Source: Flavonifractor porci
GTDB taxonomy: Bacteria > Bacillota > Clostridia > Oscillospirales > Oscillospiraceae
Assembly (NCBI RefSeq): GCF_037572415.1
Contig: NZ_JBBHLB010000013.1
Coordinates: 1-64,000, forward strand
Direction: 5' to 3'
Length of the DNA: 64,000 nt
Positions within the stretch are counted from its first letter, which is position 1, and each line of letters starts with the position of its first letter. The notes beneath the pieces were generated by a model. That model did no database searches and was not told the DNA's origin. It was given only the letters and a program-made list of their open reading frames with translations. The position numbers and the translations under genes were made by a program. This document shows, one piece after another, positions 23,764 through 32,353 of the stretch.

Positions 23764-24399
23764 TTATTCCGTTTCCGGTACCAAAAATACGCTGCCGCAG
23801 TTGCCGGTGGGATCTCCATCCACCATTTCAATGGATACGGCGGGGTTTTCACTGGTCAGGATCATGCCTTCATCGGTGGTGAGGATGGGCCAGCAGGCCA
23901 GCGTATAGTCCTCTCCCTGGGCATATGTGGTAATATCAGCGGTATAGTGGAAAGAGCCGTCCTCCTGTGTGGCCTCATCCCGGGTCATATCCATCAGGGC
24001 CAGCTGTGCGCCGGAGCTGTCGGTAAGTCGGAGAGCCAAGGAGGCAATATCGCCGGGCTGTGATACCGGAGTATTCTCCTCTGGCATCAAATAGAGATGA
24101 ATGAGCACCTGTCCGTCAGGCAGGTCGGGCCAGTAGGAGCCGTGCTGCCAGGAAGACATACCGCAGATGCCCCTGGTCAGGGAGACCGGCGCGGGGACCA
24201 GCTCATTGCGCAGATCTTCCAGGTTTTCTGAGGCCAGGCGGATCTGGTCCCTGTTGCTTTGGATGCTGGCTTCCGCTTGGTCCAACTGCTGGCGCAGCGC
24301 ATCTACCTCAGAGCGCAGGCTGTGAATTTGAAAAAGGAGAAGAAGCAAAATGACAGCCACGGCCAGACAGGACAGGGGGATAATGACACGTTGTTTCAT
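23764..24399 (-). CDS. Membrane-anchored protein of unknown function
   Basis: A 211-residue protein with an N-terminal transmembrane anchor (residues 5-25), a coiled coil at about 27-65 (RSEVDALRQQLDQAEASIQS) and an extracytoplasmic, probably beta-rich domain from 70 to 211. I recognise no family. The ATG at 24399 is preceded by AAGGAGG; the longer frame upstream runs through a duplicated mgsA tail. It lies between hisS and mgsA on the same strand. Confidence 0.75.
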   Translation of the reverse strand: MKQRVIIPLSCLAVAVILLLLLFQIHSLRSEVDALRQQLDQAEASIQSNRDQIRLASENLEDLRNELVPAPVSLTRGICGMSSWQHGSYWPDLPDGQVLIHLYLMPEENTPVSQPGDIASLALRLTDSSGAQLALMDMTRDEATQEDGSFHYTADITTYAQGEDYTLACWPILTTDEGMILTSENPAVSIEMVDGDPTGNCGSVFLVPETE

Positions 24400-24423
24400 C
24401 TTTACCTCCTTTTTAAGCAAAAC

Positions 24424-24446
24424 GGGCGACCCACAGGGGCCGCCCG
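24424..24446. repeat. GTAGGGGCG dyad repeat, partial
   Basis: GGGCGACCCACAGGGGCCGCCC keeps both arms but lacks the terminal GTAG. Confidence 0.45.
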
Positions 24447-24452
24447 TCTGAA

Positions 24453-24656
24453 TCACGCGGTAAAAGGCTTGGTCTTGGGATTGATGATGTCGCGCCAGTC
24501 CAAATCGCCCCGCGCCCCACCCGATGGTTCCCATCGTGCGGGGACCCCAGTCATTTCAAATGCGGCCGCCGGAAGTGAATTCCGTCGGCCTTCGGCGGCA
24601 TGAGCCGCCGCGCCGCCGTGGGCGGCGTGCTGGAGCGGGGCGGAAAAGCTCCAATA
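24453..24656 (-). mobile_element. Hairpin element with duplicated mgsA 3' tail
   Basis: 24453-24513 repeats the last 61 bp of mgsA with its stop (24657-24717), with three mismatches, all synonymous. Between the copies are a CCCCGC..GCGGGG stem, GGCCGCCGGAAGTGAATTCC with its partner (from 24563), GGCGGC-ATGA-GCCGCC and GCCGCC-GTG-GGCGGC. Positions 24630-24642 are an exact inverted copy of gene bases 24710-24722. The architecture matches the glyS element at 1891-2102. Confidence 0.75.
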
Positions 24657-25073
24657 TCACGCGGTAAAGGGCTTGGTCTTGGGATTGATGATATCGCGCC
24701 AGTCCAGATCGCCCCGCTCCAGGCCGTGGATGAGCATCTCGGCGGTAGCCACGTTGGTGGCCACGGGGATGTTGTACTGGTCGCACAGGCGGGTGATATA
24801 CTTCAGATCCGCGTCCAGATCGCTGGACTGGGGATCGGAGAAGAAGAGCACCATATCGATCTCGTTATAGGCGATGCGGGCGCCGATCTGCTGGCTGCCG
24901 CCGTGCTCATGGGACAGGAAGAGCTGGACGGGCAGACCGGTAGCTTCCGCCACCAGACGCCCTGTTGTGTTGGTGGCGCAGATCGTGTGCTTGGACAGGA
25001 TGCCGCAGTACGCAATACAGAATTGCACCATCAGCTCTTTCTTTCGATCGTGGCTCATCAACGCAATATTCAT
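24657..25073 (-). CDS. mgsA: Methylglyoxal synthase
   Basis: A 138-residue enzyme that converts dihydroxyacetone phosphate to methylglyoxal, a bypass of lower glycolysis. Family motifs are SHDRKKE (7-13), ATNTTGR, GGSQQIGARI, FFSDPQ and the C-terminal CDQYNIPVATNVATAE. Length is close to the usual 130-150. It lies 27 bp after minD and is probably co-transcribed. Its last 61 bp are repeated downstream beyond an inserted hairpin element. Confidence 0.95.
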   Translation of the reverse strand: MNIALMSHDRKKELMVQFCIAYCGILSKHTICATNTTGRLVAEATGLPVQLFLSHEHGGSQQIGARIAYNEIDMVLFFSDPQSSDLDADLKYITRLCDQYNIPVATNVATAEMLIHGLERGDLDWRDIINPKTKPFTA

Positions 25074-25100
25074 ACTACACCTTCTCTTCCTTTCGAGATA

Positions 25101-25844
25101 TCAGGCTCGCAGCTTCATCAGCGGGACCTTTTGTCCCGTCAGCCGCTTGGCAATGTTTAAGTAGGCGATGGCGGCTCCCCGGCTGGCGCACAGGATGAGG
25201 GGCTCTCCCCGGTTGGCGCTGAGGATGACCTGGGGGTCCTCCGGCACGATACCCAGCAGGGGCAGACCGGCGGTATCCATGGCGTCGTCAATGGTGGTGT
25301 GGAGCCGCCGCAGGATCTTGGGCTGCACCCGGTTGACCACCAGGTGGAGCTGGGGCAGCTGCTTGCGCAGCACCGACACGGTGCGCTGTGCGTCCCGCAG
25401 GGCGGAGGAATCGGTGGTGGAGACCACGATGGCCCGGTCCGCGGCGCAGCAGGCCAGCTGGAAGCCCTCGCCCAGTCCGGCGGGGGAGTCCATCAAAATA
25501 TAGTCGTACTTCTGCTTGGCCTGGCGGACCAGATCCCGCATGGCATACTCGCTGAGGGGTTCGTCGGGCAGGTTCACCGGCGCGGTGATCAGGTTCAGAC
25601 CCTGGATCACCGGGTGGGCGACCGCCGCCCGCTCCAGCGGACAGCGCCCGCAGAGCACGTCGGTAAAGTCCATCAGGGTTCGGTCACTGAGGCCCAGATT
25701 CAGGTCCAGATTACGCAGTCCGATGTCCATATCGATGCACAGGACCTGATGCCCCAGAGCGGCCAGGCAGGAGCCTACGCCGCCGGTGAGGGAGGTCTTT
25801 CCTGTGCCGCCCTTCCCTGAAGTGATAACGATTGCTGTGGACAT
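25101..25844 (-). CDS. minD: Septum-site determining ATPase MinD
   Basis: A 247-residue ParA/MinD-type ATPase. The deviant Walker A is KGGTGKTS (11-18), followed by CIDMDIGLRNLD and DSPAGLGEG. A C-terminal amphipathic helix region (LNIAKRLTGQKVPLMKLRA) would bind the membrane. MinD with MinC restricts division to midcell; minC is not in the window. Promoter directly upstream, mgsA directly downstream. Confidence 0.93.
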   Translation of the reverse strand: MSTAIVITSGKGGTGKTSLTGGVGSCLAALGHQVLCIDMDIGLRNLDLNLGLSDRTLMDFTDVLCGRCPLERAAVAHPVIQGLNLITAPVNLPDEPLSEYAMRDLVRQAKQKYDYILMDSPAGLGEGFQLACCAADRAIVVSTTDSSALRDAQRTVSVLRKQLPQLHLVVNRVQPKILRRLHTTIDDAMDTAGLPLLGIVPEDPQVILSANRGEPLILCASRGAAIAYLNIAKRLTGQKVPLMKLRA

Positions 25845-25869
25845 AGGTTCACTCCCGACATATAAGATT

Positions 25870-25898
25870 AGAATAACACATTATTTCGTCAGACGCAA
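25870..25898 (-). promoter_or_regulatory. Promoter of minD-mgsA
   Basis: On the minus strand, TTGCGT, a 17-bp spacer and TATTCT. Confidence 0.7.
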
Positions 25899-25932
25899 TG
25901 CTTAACTTAGTCATATATGCACAAAATCTCCC

Positions 25933-26694
25933 TTAAAGGGGGGTTTTCTGCATTCTGGCCCACCGGCGGGGATAGCCCTTGGGGGTGGGGGAGACCTTCT
26001 CCACCACCACTACCCGGTGGGTGACCCCGGTGCCGGGGATCTCGTAGTCCACTCGGGGCAGCAGACGGCCCCCCAGCTTGGCAATGGCCCGGGCCGCCCG
26101 GTCCACCTCGTCGGCGCTGTCCACGCTCTTCATGGCCAGGAACTTGCCGCCTACCTTTACATAGGGCAGGCACAGCTCGCTGAGCACCTCCAGAGAGGCC
26201 ACCGCCCGGGACACGGCGAAGTCAAAGCTGTCCCGGAAGCCCTCCTGATGGGCCTGCTCCTCCCCACGGGCGTGGAGACAGGTGATTTTGTCAAGCGAAA
26301 GAGCTTTACAGACAGTTTCCAACCAGTTGACCCGCTTGCCCAGACTGTCCAGCAGGGTGACCGTCAGAGAGGGCTCCAGGATCTTCAGGGGCATACCAGG
26401 GAATCCGGCGCCGGTGCCCACGTCAATGAGGGTCTTGTCTTTGAAGTCCTCGCCGATGGTGAGCAGGGCGGCGCAGTCCAGGAAGTGGAGGTCCACCACC
26501 TGGTCGGGATCGGTGATGGCGGTCAGATTCATGACCTGATTCTGCTCCAGCAGCATGGCGCCGTATTGGGCCAGGGCTTCCGCGCCTCCCGGCGTATGAA
26601 TGCTCAGGGTATCCAGTCCCTGCTGAATGCGGGGCAGCTGGGCGTCCAGACGGAAGGATGTGGAAGTCTGGGTGGTGTTTTTCTCGTCGGCCAT
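25933..26694 (-). CDS. rsmG: 16S rRNA (guanine-527-N7)-methyltransferase
   Basis: A 253-residue class I methyltransferase. The SAM-binding motif is LIDVGTGAGFPGMPL at about 89-103, and NLTAITDPDQVVDLHFLD is the family signature before it. It modifies G527 of 16S rRNA. The C-terminal tail (KGYPRRWARMQKTPL) is typical. The ATG at 26694 follows AAAGGAG. Near the par genes, as is usual around Firmicute origins, although here it lies downstream of them. Confidence 0.95.
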   Translation of the reverse strand: MADEKNTTQTSTSFRLDAQLPRIQQGLDTLSIHTPGGAEALAQYGAMLLEQNQVMNLTAITDPDQVVDLHFLDCAALLTIGEDFKDKTLIDVGTGAGFPGMPLKILEPSLTVTLLDSLGKRVNWLETVCKALSLDKITCLHARGEEQAHQEGFRDSFDFAVSRAVASLEVLSELCLPYVKVGGKFLAMKSVDSADEVDRAARAIAKLGGRLLPRVDYEIPGTGVTHRVVVVEKVSPTPKGYPRRWARMQKTPL

Positions 26695-26757
26695 GGATTT
26701 GACTCCTTTTTCAGATACTTTTCCCCAAAGAGGGGAGGGGATGTGGAAAACCGGCCC

Positions 26758-28572
26758 TTACTTCAGGGTGATCCGGTAGGTGGCGCCGTCCATACCCACG
26801 AAAGCCTGTCCGTTTTCATCCACCGGTCCGGTCCAGTCGAAGATCTGGGGGGTGACGGGCTGGAAGTTCCGGTCCAGGTAGTAGGTGCCGCAGCGGAAGT
26901 AGTTTCCGGTGAGGGTGATGTTCTGGCCCTTATAGGAAGAGGCAGCGTCAGGCACGGCGGAGCCGTCGGCGGTAAGCCACTGGCCGGAGTCGCTGTAGAA
27001 CCAGGGGCCGCCCCGGTGCTCCAGTCGGGACTGGGTGCAGGGGATGACCAGCTTGCCGGTAGTGTCGATGACGCCCCAGCCGCCCTCCTGCTTGACGGCG
27101 GCGTAGCCGTCACGGAAGTATTTGACCTCGATGTACTGGGCAGGGATGACCCAGTCGCCCTTGGTGTTCACAAAGCCATACAGCCGGGCGCTCTCATCCA
27201 GGCAGGGGGCCAGACCGTCGCTGAGCACATCCCAATGGCCGCCGCCGGTGAGGGTGGCAATGGAGGCGCCGGTCCGGTCATGGAGGACGGGATCGGCCCC
27301 GTAGGAGGGCTGGCTGATAAACAAACCGTCTCCCAGCAGCTTGCAGGACCAGTTGGGCGTAAAGGGAACGGCGGCCCAGTCCTTGGTGCTGTCCATCACG
27401 GCGTAGCTATCGTCGGCGGCCTGCATCATCACCAGACCGTCCTCGTTGGCGTCCAGGAACACCATGCCCTTCTCCGGGGTATACCAGGTGCCGTCGGCAC
27501 GGTACAGGGCCCAGTGGTCCTCGTAGGTCACGGGGAGCAGGGAGGAGGTGGACCAGCTGCCGTCGGCCTTACCGCCCTTCAGATCCAGGGCGGTAAGGGT
27601 ATAGCGGCTGTCGTCCACCGTTTTAAGGGTGAACTCCTGGCGCAGCTCCGGCCGGATGAGCCGGGCCGCCATGGTGGCCATCTCCGCCCGGCTCAGGGTG
27701 CCGTTGGCACGGAAAGTGCCGTAGTCGTCGGTGCCGGTGAGGATGCCCGCCTGATAGAAGGGGAGGACCACATCCTTGGTCTCCTCGGTGGCGTCAGGGA
27801 AGTCGGTGATGTCGTTGATGGGCTCCAGCAGGTCGCCGGACACCAGGCTGAGCAGCTTCACAAAGTCCAGCCGGGTGGCGGTTTCGCCCAGGCCGTTAAT
27901 CTGGTCGGGACCGGTATGGAGCACCGTCTCCAGATAGTAGGCGGTGTTTCGGCTCCAGCTGCCGGGGGCGGGCCGCCACAGGGCGTCCCACAGATCATCG
28001 TAATACTGCTGGTAGTTCTGACTGTGGAAGTCAGGCTGGAAGTAGAAGGGCGGCTTCCAGCTCTGCGCCTGCCAGTTAAGGGTGCCAGTGTAGTTTGTGC
28101 CGTTGAGGGTAAGGGTGACGGTCTGGCCTTCGGCTGCCTTCCAGCTTTCATCCAGATTGAAACAGAGCTGGAGACTCTTTTCATCCAGCCAGAAGCCGGT
28201 GTTGCTGTTTTCCTGGAGACCGACGGAAGTGCCGTCGGCCCGGGTGAGGACGATCTGACCCCACTCCGCGGGCGCTTCAGGCAGGGTGCCGTCCCCGCCG
28301 TTCAGAATATGGTGGATGCGCCCGGCCAGGGTGGCCGCCTCGCCGATGGTGACGGAGCGGCTGGGGGAGAAGTTTCCGTTGCCGGTGCCGTTGAGCAGGC
28401 CGGTGACGTAGCACAGACCGGCGGCGTCGGTATACCAGCTGCCGCTGGCCACGTCTGCGAAGGACGCGGGTTCCCGTACAGCGGGGAAGGAGTCCTCCAC
28501 GCCGGTTTGGGCGGCCAGGACGGGTGTTACAAGCAGAGAGCCGGTCAAAAGCAGGGAAAGCAGTCGTTTCAT
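26758..28572 (-). CDS. Secreted SLH-domain protein with WG repeats
   Basis: A 604-residue exported protein. A signal peptide covers residues 1-20, an SLH-like segment about 35-90 (FADVASGSWYTDAAG), another about 225-310 (GILTGTDDYGTFRANGTLS). The C-terminal half has WG-type repeats such as YGFVNTKGDWVIPAQY and GWGVIDTTGKLVIP. WG repeats are protein-interaction modules of unclear role. Wall attachment through SLH is expected. It lies among housekeeping genes with no evident partner. Confidence 0.82.
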   Translation of the reverse strand: MKRLLSLLLTGSLLVTPVLAAQTGVEDSFPAVREPASFADVASGSWYTDAAGLCYVTGLLNGTGNGNFSPSRSVTIGEAATLAGRIHHILNGGDGTLPEAPAEWGQIVLTRADGTSVGLQENSNTGFWLDEKSLQLCFNLDESWKAAEGQTVTLTLNGTNYTGTLNWQAQSWKPPFYFQPDFHSQNYQQYYDDLWDALWRPAPGSWSRNTAYYLETVLHTGPDQINGLGETATRLDFVKLLSLVSGDLLEPINDITDFPDATEETKDVVLPFYQAGILTGTDDYGTFRANGTLSRAEMATMAARLIRPELRQEFTLKTVDDSRYTLTALDLKGGKADGSWSTSSLLPVTYEDHWALYRADGTWYTPEKGMVFLDANEDGLVMMQAADDSYAVMDSTKDWAAVPFTPNWSCKLLGDGLFISQPSYGADPVLHDRTGASIATLTGGGHWDVLSDGLAPCLDESARLYGFVNTKGDWVIPAQYIEVKYFRDGYAAVKQEGGWGVIDTTGKLVIPCTQSRLEHRGGPWFYSDSGQWLTADGSAVPDAASSYKGQNITLTGNYFRCGTYYLDRNFQPVTPQIFDWTGPVDENGQAFVGMDGATYRITLK

Positions 28573-28624
28573 AGCGCTTACCTCCGTTTCACGGTGGGAC
28601 GTAAGGTCCCGGGGCTTGTTCCAT

Positions 28625-28978
28625 TCAGATACCGAAATTGGCCAGCAGGGGAGGGACGCCCAGCACCAGGCTTACCACAAAGCCCACGGCGCAGAGTACC
28701 GCCAGAATGGCCATGGACACCTTCCGGGAATAGGTGCTGTCCGGGTGCCGGGCCAGATAGAGGGAGATGGCAAAGATACCGGCGATGCCGGGGCAGGCGA
28801 AGAGGGGGGCGATGCCGGTGAGGTATTTGCCTCCATTGAAGAAGGGGTAGAGGTTGAGGATCACAAAGCCCACCATATACACGATGCCCACCCAGGCCAT
28901 GATGCGCTTCACCGGGGAGGCGGGAACGTAGGGCTCCCGCTCCTCCCGGCTGGTGTTGTTGTCGGGCCGGTCAGTCAT
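28625..28978 (-). CDS. Small membrane protein of unknown function
   Basis: A 117-residue protein with three predicted transmembrane segments (about 27-46, 57-75, 88-108) and a hydrophilic N-terminus. No family recognised. It starts inside the end of mscL (8-bp overlap), so the two are translationally linked. A link with osmotic or membrane stress is only inferred from that position. Confidence 0.7.
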   Translation of the reverse strand: MTDRPDNNTSREEREPYVPASPVKRIMAWVGIVYMVGFVILNLYPFFNGGKYLTGIAPLFACPGIAGIFAISLYLARHPDSTYSRKVSMAILAVLCAVGFVVSLVLGVPPLLANFGI

Positions 28979-29390
28979 GGTTCTGCTCCTTCAGCAGGTC
29001 ACGGATCTCCGTGAGCAGCTGCTCCTGGGTGGTGAGCACCGGCTCTGCCGGAGCGGTCTCGGCGGCCTCCTCCTTCTTGCGGTGGAAACGGTTGATGCCC
29101 TTCACCAGGCAGAAGATGACGAAGGCCATAATGAGGAAGTTGACCACCGCCTGGATAAAGCTGCCGAAGGCAATGGTGGCGCCCCCCACCTGGAAGGTGA
29201 GGGCGGCAAAGGTGGACTCGCCGATGAACAGGCCCACGAAGGGCATGAGGATGTCGTTGGTCAGGGAATCCACGATGGACTTGAAGGCGCCGCCGATGAT
29301 GACGCCCACGGCCAGATCCATCACGTTGCCACGGGCGATGAACTTGCGGAACTCGGCCATAAAGCCTTTGGTTTTCTCTTTTGCGGACAT
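28971..29390 (-). CDS. mscL: Large-conductance mechanosensitive channel MscL
   Basis: A 139-residue pentameric channel that opens under membrane tension to protect against osmotic downshock. The N-terminal helix and TM1 are visible as FRKFIARGNVMDLAVGVIIG, TM2 as SFIQAVVNFLIMAFVIFCLV, followed by the charged C-terminal bundle with ILTEIRDLL-like heptads. ATG at 29390 behind AAGGAG. Downstream of serS on the same strand. Confidence 0.95.
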   Translation of the reverse strand: MSAKEKTKGFMAEFRKFIARGNVMDLAVGVIIGGAFKSIVDSLTNDILMPFVGLFIGESTFAALTFQVGGATIAFGSFIQAVVNFLIMAFVIFCLVKGINRFHRKKEEAAETAPAEPVLTTQEQLLTEIRDLLKEQNHD

Positions 29391-29410
29391 TTGGTACTCC
29401 TTTATTCTAT

Positions 29411-29437
29411 GCGGGCGGCCACAAGGGCCGCCCCTGC
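29411..29437. repeat. GTAGGGGCGGCC dyad repeat, copy between mscL and serS
   Basis: GCGGGCGGCC-ACAAG-GGCCGCCCCTGC, one base short of the standard CCCCTAC end. Confidence 0.65.
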
Positions 29438-29442
29438 GTTCA

Positions 29443-30744
29443 TTAGTGCTTGGGCACCAGCACTTCCTTGCCGCCCATGTAGGGGCGCAGGACGGCAGGG
29501 ATCTTCACGCTGCCGTCGGCCTGGAGGTTGTTCTCCAGGAAGGCGATGAGCATACGGGGAGGAGCCACCACGGTGTTGTTCAGGGTGTGGGGCAGGTAGG
29601 TGCCCTTCTCGCCCTTGACGCGCATCTTCAGGCGGCGGGCCTGGGCGTCGCCCAGGTTGGAGCAGGAGCACACCTCGAAGTACTTCTGCTGACGGGGAGA
29701 CCAGGCCTCGATGTCGCAGGACTTGACCTTCAGGTCGGCCAGGTCGCCGGAGCAGCACTCCAGCTGACGGACGGGGATGTCCAGGGAGCGGAAGAGCTCC
29801 ACGGAGTAGCGCCACATCTGCTCATACCAGTGCATGGAGTCCTCGGGCTTACAGACAACCACCATCTCCTGCTTCTCAAACTGGTGGATGCGGTACACGC
29901 CCCGCTCCTCGATGCCGTGAGCGCCCTTCTCCTTGCGGAAGCAGGGGGAGTAGGAGGTGAGGGTCTGGGGCAGCTTCTCCTCGGGGATGATCTGGTCAAT
30001 GAACTTGCCGATCATGGAGTGCTCGGAGGTGCCGATCAGATACAGATCCTCGCCCTCGATCTTGTACATCATGGCGTCCATCTCGGTCTGGGACATAACG
30101 CCCTCCACCACGTTGCCGTGGATCATGAAGGGGGGCACGCAGAAGGTGAAGCCCTTGTCGATCATAAAGTCCCGGGCGTAGGCCAGCACAGCCTCGTGGA
30201 GGCGGGCGATGTCACCCATCAGATAGTAGAAGCCGTTGCCGGACACACGACCGGCGGCGTCCATGTCGATGCCGTCAAAGGACTCCATGATCTGGGTATG
30301 GTAGGGGATCTCATAGTCGGGGGTGACGGGCTCCCCGAAGCGCTGGACCTCCACGTTGCAGGAGTCGTCAGGGCCGATGGGCACGGAGGGGTCGATGATG
30401 TTGGGGATGACCAGCATGATCTTGCGGATCTCCTCAGCCAGCTCGGTCTCCCGGTTCTCCAGGAAGGCCAGACGGTCGGCGTCTGCCTTGACCTCGGCCT
30501 TCAGAGCCTCGGCCTCGGCCAGCTTGGAGGGGTCCTTCTTGGACTGGCCCATCAGCACGCCCACCTGCTTGCTCTTGGCGTTGCGGGCGGTACGCAGATC
30601 CTGGGCCTCCTGGATGGTCTTGCGGTTCTCAGCGTCCAGGGCGATGACCTGGTCCACCAGGGGCAGCTTCTCCTCCTGGAACTTCTTCTTGATGTTTTCC
30701 TTGACGATCTCGGGGTTCTCACGGACAAACTTGATATCCAGCAT
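29443..30744 (-). CDS. serS: Seryl-tRNA synthetase
   Basis: A 433-residue class II synthetase. The N-terminal coiled-coil arm (about 30-100) binds the long variable arm of tRNA-Ser. Motif 2 lies around FRKEKGAHGIEERGVYR and the ATP/serine site includes TSEHSMIG and LPHTLNNT. ATG at 30744 (MLDIKFVREN) with AAAGG upstream. Unlike glyS and hisS it has no T-box in the short upstream gap. Confidence 0.96.
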   Translation of the reverse strand: MLDIKFVRENPEIVKENIKKKFQEEKLPLVDQVIALDAENRKTIQEAQDLRTARNAKSKQVGVLMGQSKKDPSKLAEAEALKAEVKADADRLAFLENRETELAEEIRKIMLVIPNIIDPSVPIGPDDSCNVEVQRFGEPVTPDYEIPYHTQIMESFDGIDMDAAGRVSGNGFYYLMGDIARLHEAVLAYARDFMIDKGFTFCVPPFMIHGNVVEGVMSQTEMDAMMYKIEGEDLYLIGTSEHSMIGKFIDQIIPEEKLPQTLTSYSPCFRKEKGAHGIEERGVYRIHQFEKQEMVVVCKPEDSMHWYEQMWRYSVELFRSLDIPVRQLECCSGDLADLKVKSCDIEAWSPRQQKYFEVCSCSNLGDAQARRLKMRVKGEKGTYLPHTLNNTVVAPPRMLIAFLENNLQADGSVKIPAVLRPYMGGKEVLVPKH

Positions 30745-30807
30745 GGTGTATTCAACCTTTCTGATGTGTGATAGGGAAGGGAAGGCAGGCGGCTTTTGGA
30801 CGCCTGC

Positions 30808-30823
30808 CGTTTCACGTGAAACA
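30808..30823. promoter_or_regulatory. parS-like centromere site 1
   Basis: CGTTTCACGTGAAACA matches the Firmicute parS palindrome except for its first base. It lies between serS and the coiled-coil gene, next to a GGCAGGCG/CGCCTGCC hairpin. Confidence 0.85.
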
Positions 30824-30908
30824 ATGTGCGGGACAGAATGTTGTGACAGGTGGCCCGAGTCTTCTGCTCGGCTGCCATGTCTTCGGTAAGTTGGCCATTA
30901 CATCCCGT

Positions 30909-31460
30909 TTAATACAGGGCTTCGTAGATCTCCTGATAGCGGTCGTAGGGGGAGAAGCGGCCGTTGTCGGTAATGCTCTCCTTGGGCAGGTACTGGGGCA
31001 GCTCTTCGCCCATCTCCTCAATAAGGCCGCGGGCCTGGGTATAGCGGCCCCGGCTATAGGCTTCGTTGATCTGCCAGAACCAGTCCATGGCCTGGGTGCT
31101 CTTGGTCAGCGCCTCATGCTCCTGCTCCAGCGCCTCCAGGCGGTCCTCCTGTTCCCGGATGGTCTGCTGGTTGTCGGAGACAGCGGATTGCAGATCTTCC
31201 ACCTGCTTGGTCAGCGCTTCATTCTGGGCAATGGTATTTTGCAGGGACTGGGTGGCGGAGTTAGAAGTCTCCTGCAGGTTGTCGATGGCCTCCTGATTGG
31301 CCCGGCGCTGCATGAGGAAGGACATGAGCAGCAGCAGGAAGGCCGCTGCGAACAGGATCATCAGATAGAAGAGCACTGGGTTGCGCTTGGCGGGCTTTTC
31401 ATGCTCGGCCTCGTGCTGGAGGCGGCTGCGCTCCTGCTTCTCGGGATCGGGTTTGCTCAA
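30909..31460 (-). CDS. Single-pass membrane coiled-coil protein
   Basis: A 183-residue protein: charged cytoplasmic N-terminus (1-26), one transmembrane segment (about 27-49), a coiled coil at about 55-120 rich in Gln and Glu, and a C-terminal helical domain ending near YDRYQEIYEALY. The start overlaps the parB stop by 4 bp (ATGA), so it is translationally coupled to the chromosome-partition genes. Function unknown; an envelope role tied to growth or segregation is a guess from context. Confidence 0.75.
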   Translation of the reverse strand: MSKPDPEKQERSRLQHEAEHEKPAKRNPVLFYLMILFAAAFLLLLMSFLMQRRANQEAIDNLQETSNSATQSLQNTIAQNEALTKQVEDLQSAVSDNQQTIREQEDRLEALEQEHEALTKSTQAMDWFWQINEAYSRGRYTQARGLIEEMGEELPQYLPKESITDNGRFSPYDRYQEIYEALY

Positions 31461-32353
31461 AGGTCGGCACCTCCCTGATTGGAGGAGGGCAGCTGTTCCA
31501 GCAGGTCCAGCAGCGTGTTCAGATCCTCCGGATTATAGTATTCCAGTTCTATTTTACCCTTTTTCCTGCCGCTGATAATGTTGACCTTGCGGCCAAACCG
31601 GGCGGCCAGGGATTTTTCCGCTGCCCGCAGGTAAATGGACAGGTCGGGGCCGGGCGGGGGAGAGGGGGGCTCCTTTTCGCCGGCCGCCAGCCGCTTGGCC
31701 AGGGCTTCGGTCTGCCGGACCGACAGGTCCTCGGCAATGACCTTCTGGGCCAGCTTCTTTTGCAGCTCGCCGGTGGGGGCGGCCAGAATGGCCCGGGCGT
31801 GTCCGGCGGACAGCTTGCCCTCCTCCAGCAGCTGGTGGACGGGATCGGGGAGAGCCAGAAGACGCAGGGCGTTGGCCACTGCCGGGCGGGATTTGCCCAC
31901 CCGCTGGGCCACCTCCTCCTGGGTGAGGCCGTACTCGTCCATCAGGACTTTGTAGCCGTTGGCCTCTTCCACCGGGTTCAGGTCCTCCCGCTGGAGGTTT
32001 TCAATGAGGCCCAGCTCCATGACCTTCCGGTCGTCGGCCTCGATGATGACGGCGGGAATTTCGGTGAGGCCCGCGATTTTGGCGGCCCGCCACCGGCGCT
32101 CGCCGGCGATGATCTGATAGTAGCCGGAGGCCAGCCGCCGCACGGTCAGGGGCTGAATGACCCCGTGGGTGCGGATGGAGTCGGCCAGATCCTGGAGGGA
32201 TTCCTCGTCGAACCGCTTCCGGGGCTGCTTCAGGCCGGGTTCCACTTGGGAGATGGGGAGGGAGAGGGAACCACCCTCCTGGGACTGGAGGGCGGCGTCG
32301 CCCAGCAGCGCGCCCAGGCCTCTGCCCAGGCCGCGTTCCAATGCCATGGTCAT
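31457..32353 (-). CDS. parB: Chromosome partitioning protein ParB (Spo0J)
   Basis: A 298-residue CTP-dependent clamp that loads at parS and spreads. An N-terminal RGLGRGLGALLGD box interacts with ParA, the CTP-binding GERRWRAAK motif and ENLQREDLNPVEEA follow, then the helix-turn-helix (TQEEVAQRVGKSRPAVANALR) and a C-terminal dimer domain. Its stop and that of parA are ATGA overlaps with the next genes. An alternative ATG at 32347 has better ribosome-site spacing. Three parS-like sites lie within 2.6 kb. Confidence 0.95.
   Translation of the reverse strand: MTMALERGLGRGLGALLGDAALQSQEGGSLSLPISQVEPGLKQPRKRFDEESLQDLADSIRTHGVIQPLTVRRLASGYYQIIAGERRWRAAKIAGLTEIPAVIIEADDRKVMELGLIENLQREDLNPVEEANGYKVLMDEYGLTQEEVAQRVGKSRPAVANALRLLALPDPVHQLLEEGKLSAGHARAILAAPTGELQKKLAQKVIAEDLSVRQTEALAKRLAAGEKEPPSPPPGPDLSIYLRAAEKSLAARFGRKVNIISGRKKGKIELEYYNPEDLNTLLDLLEQLPSSNQGGADL

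Noticed and set aside
30745..30908. T-box before serS
   Set aside because: No T-box sequence and no antiterminator; the gap holds a hairpin and a parS-like site.
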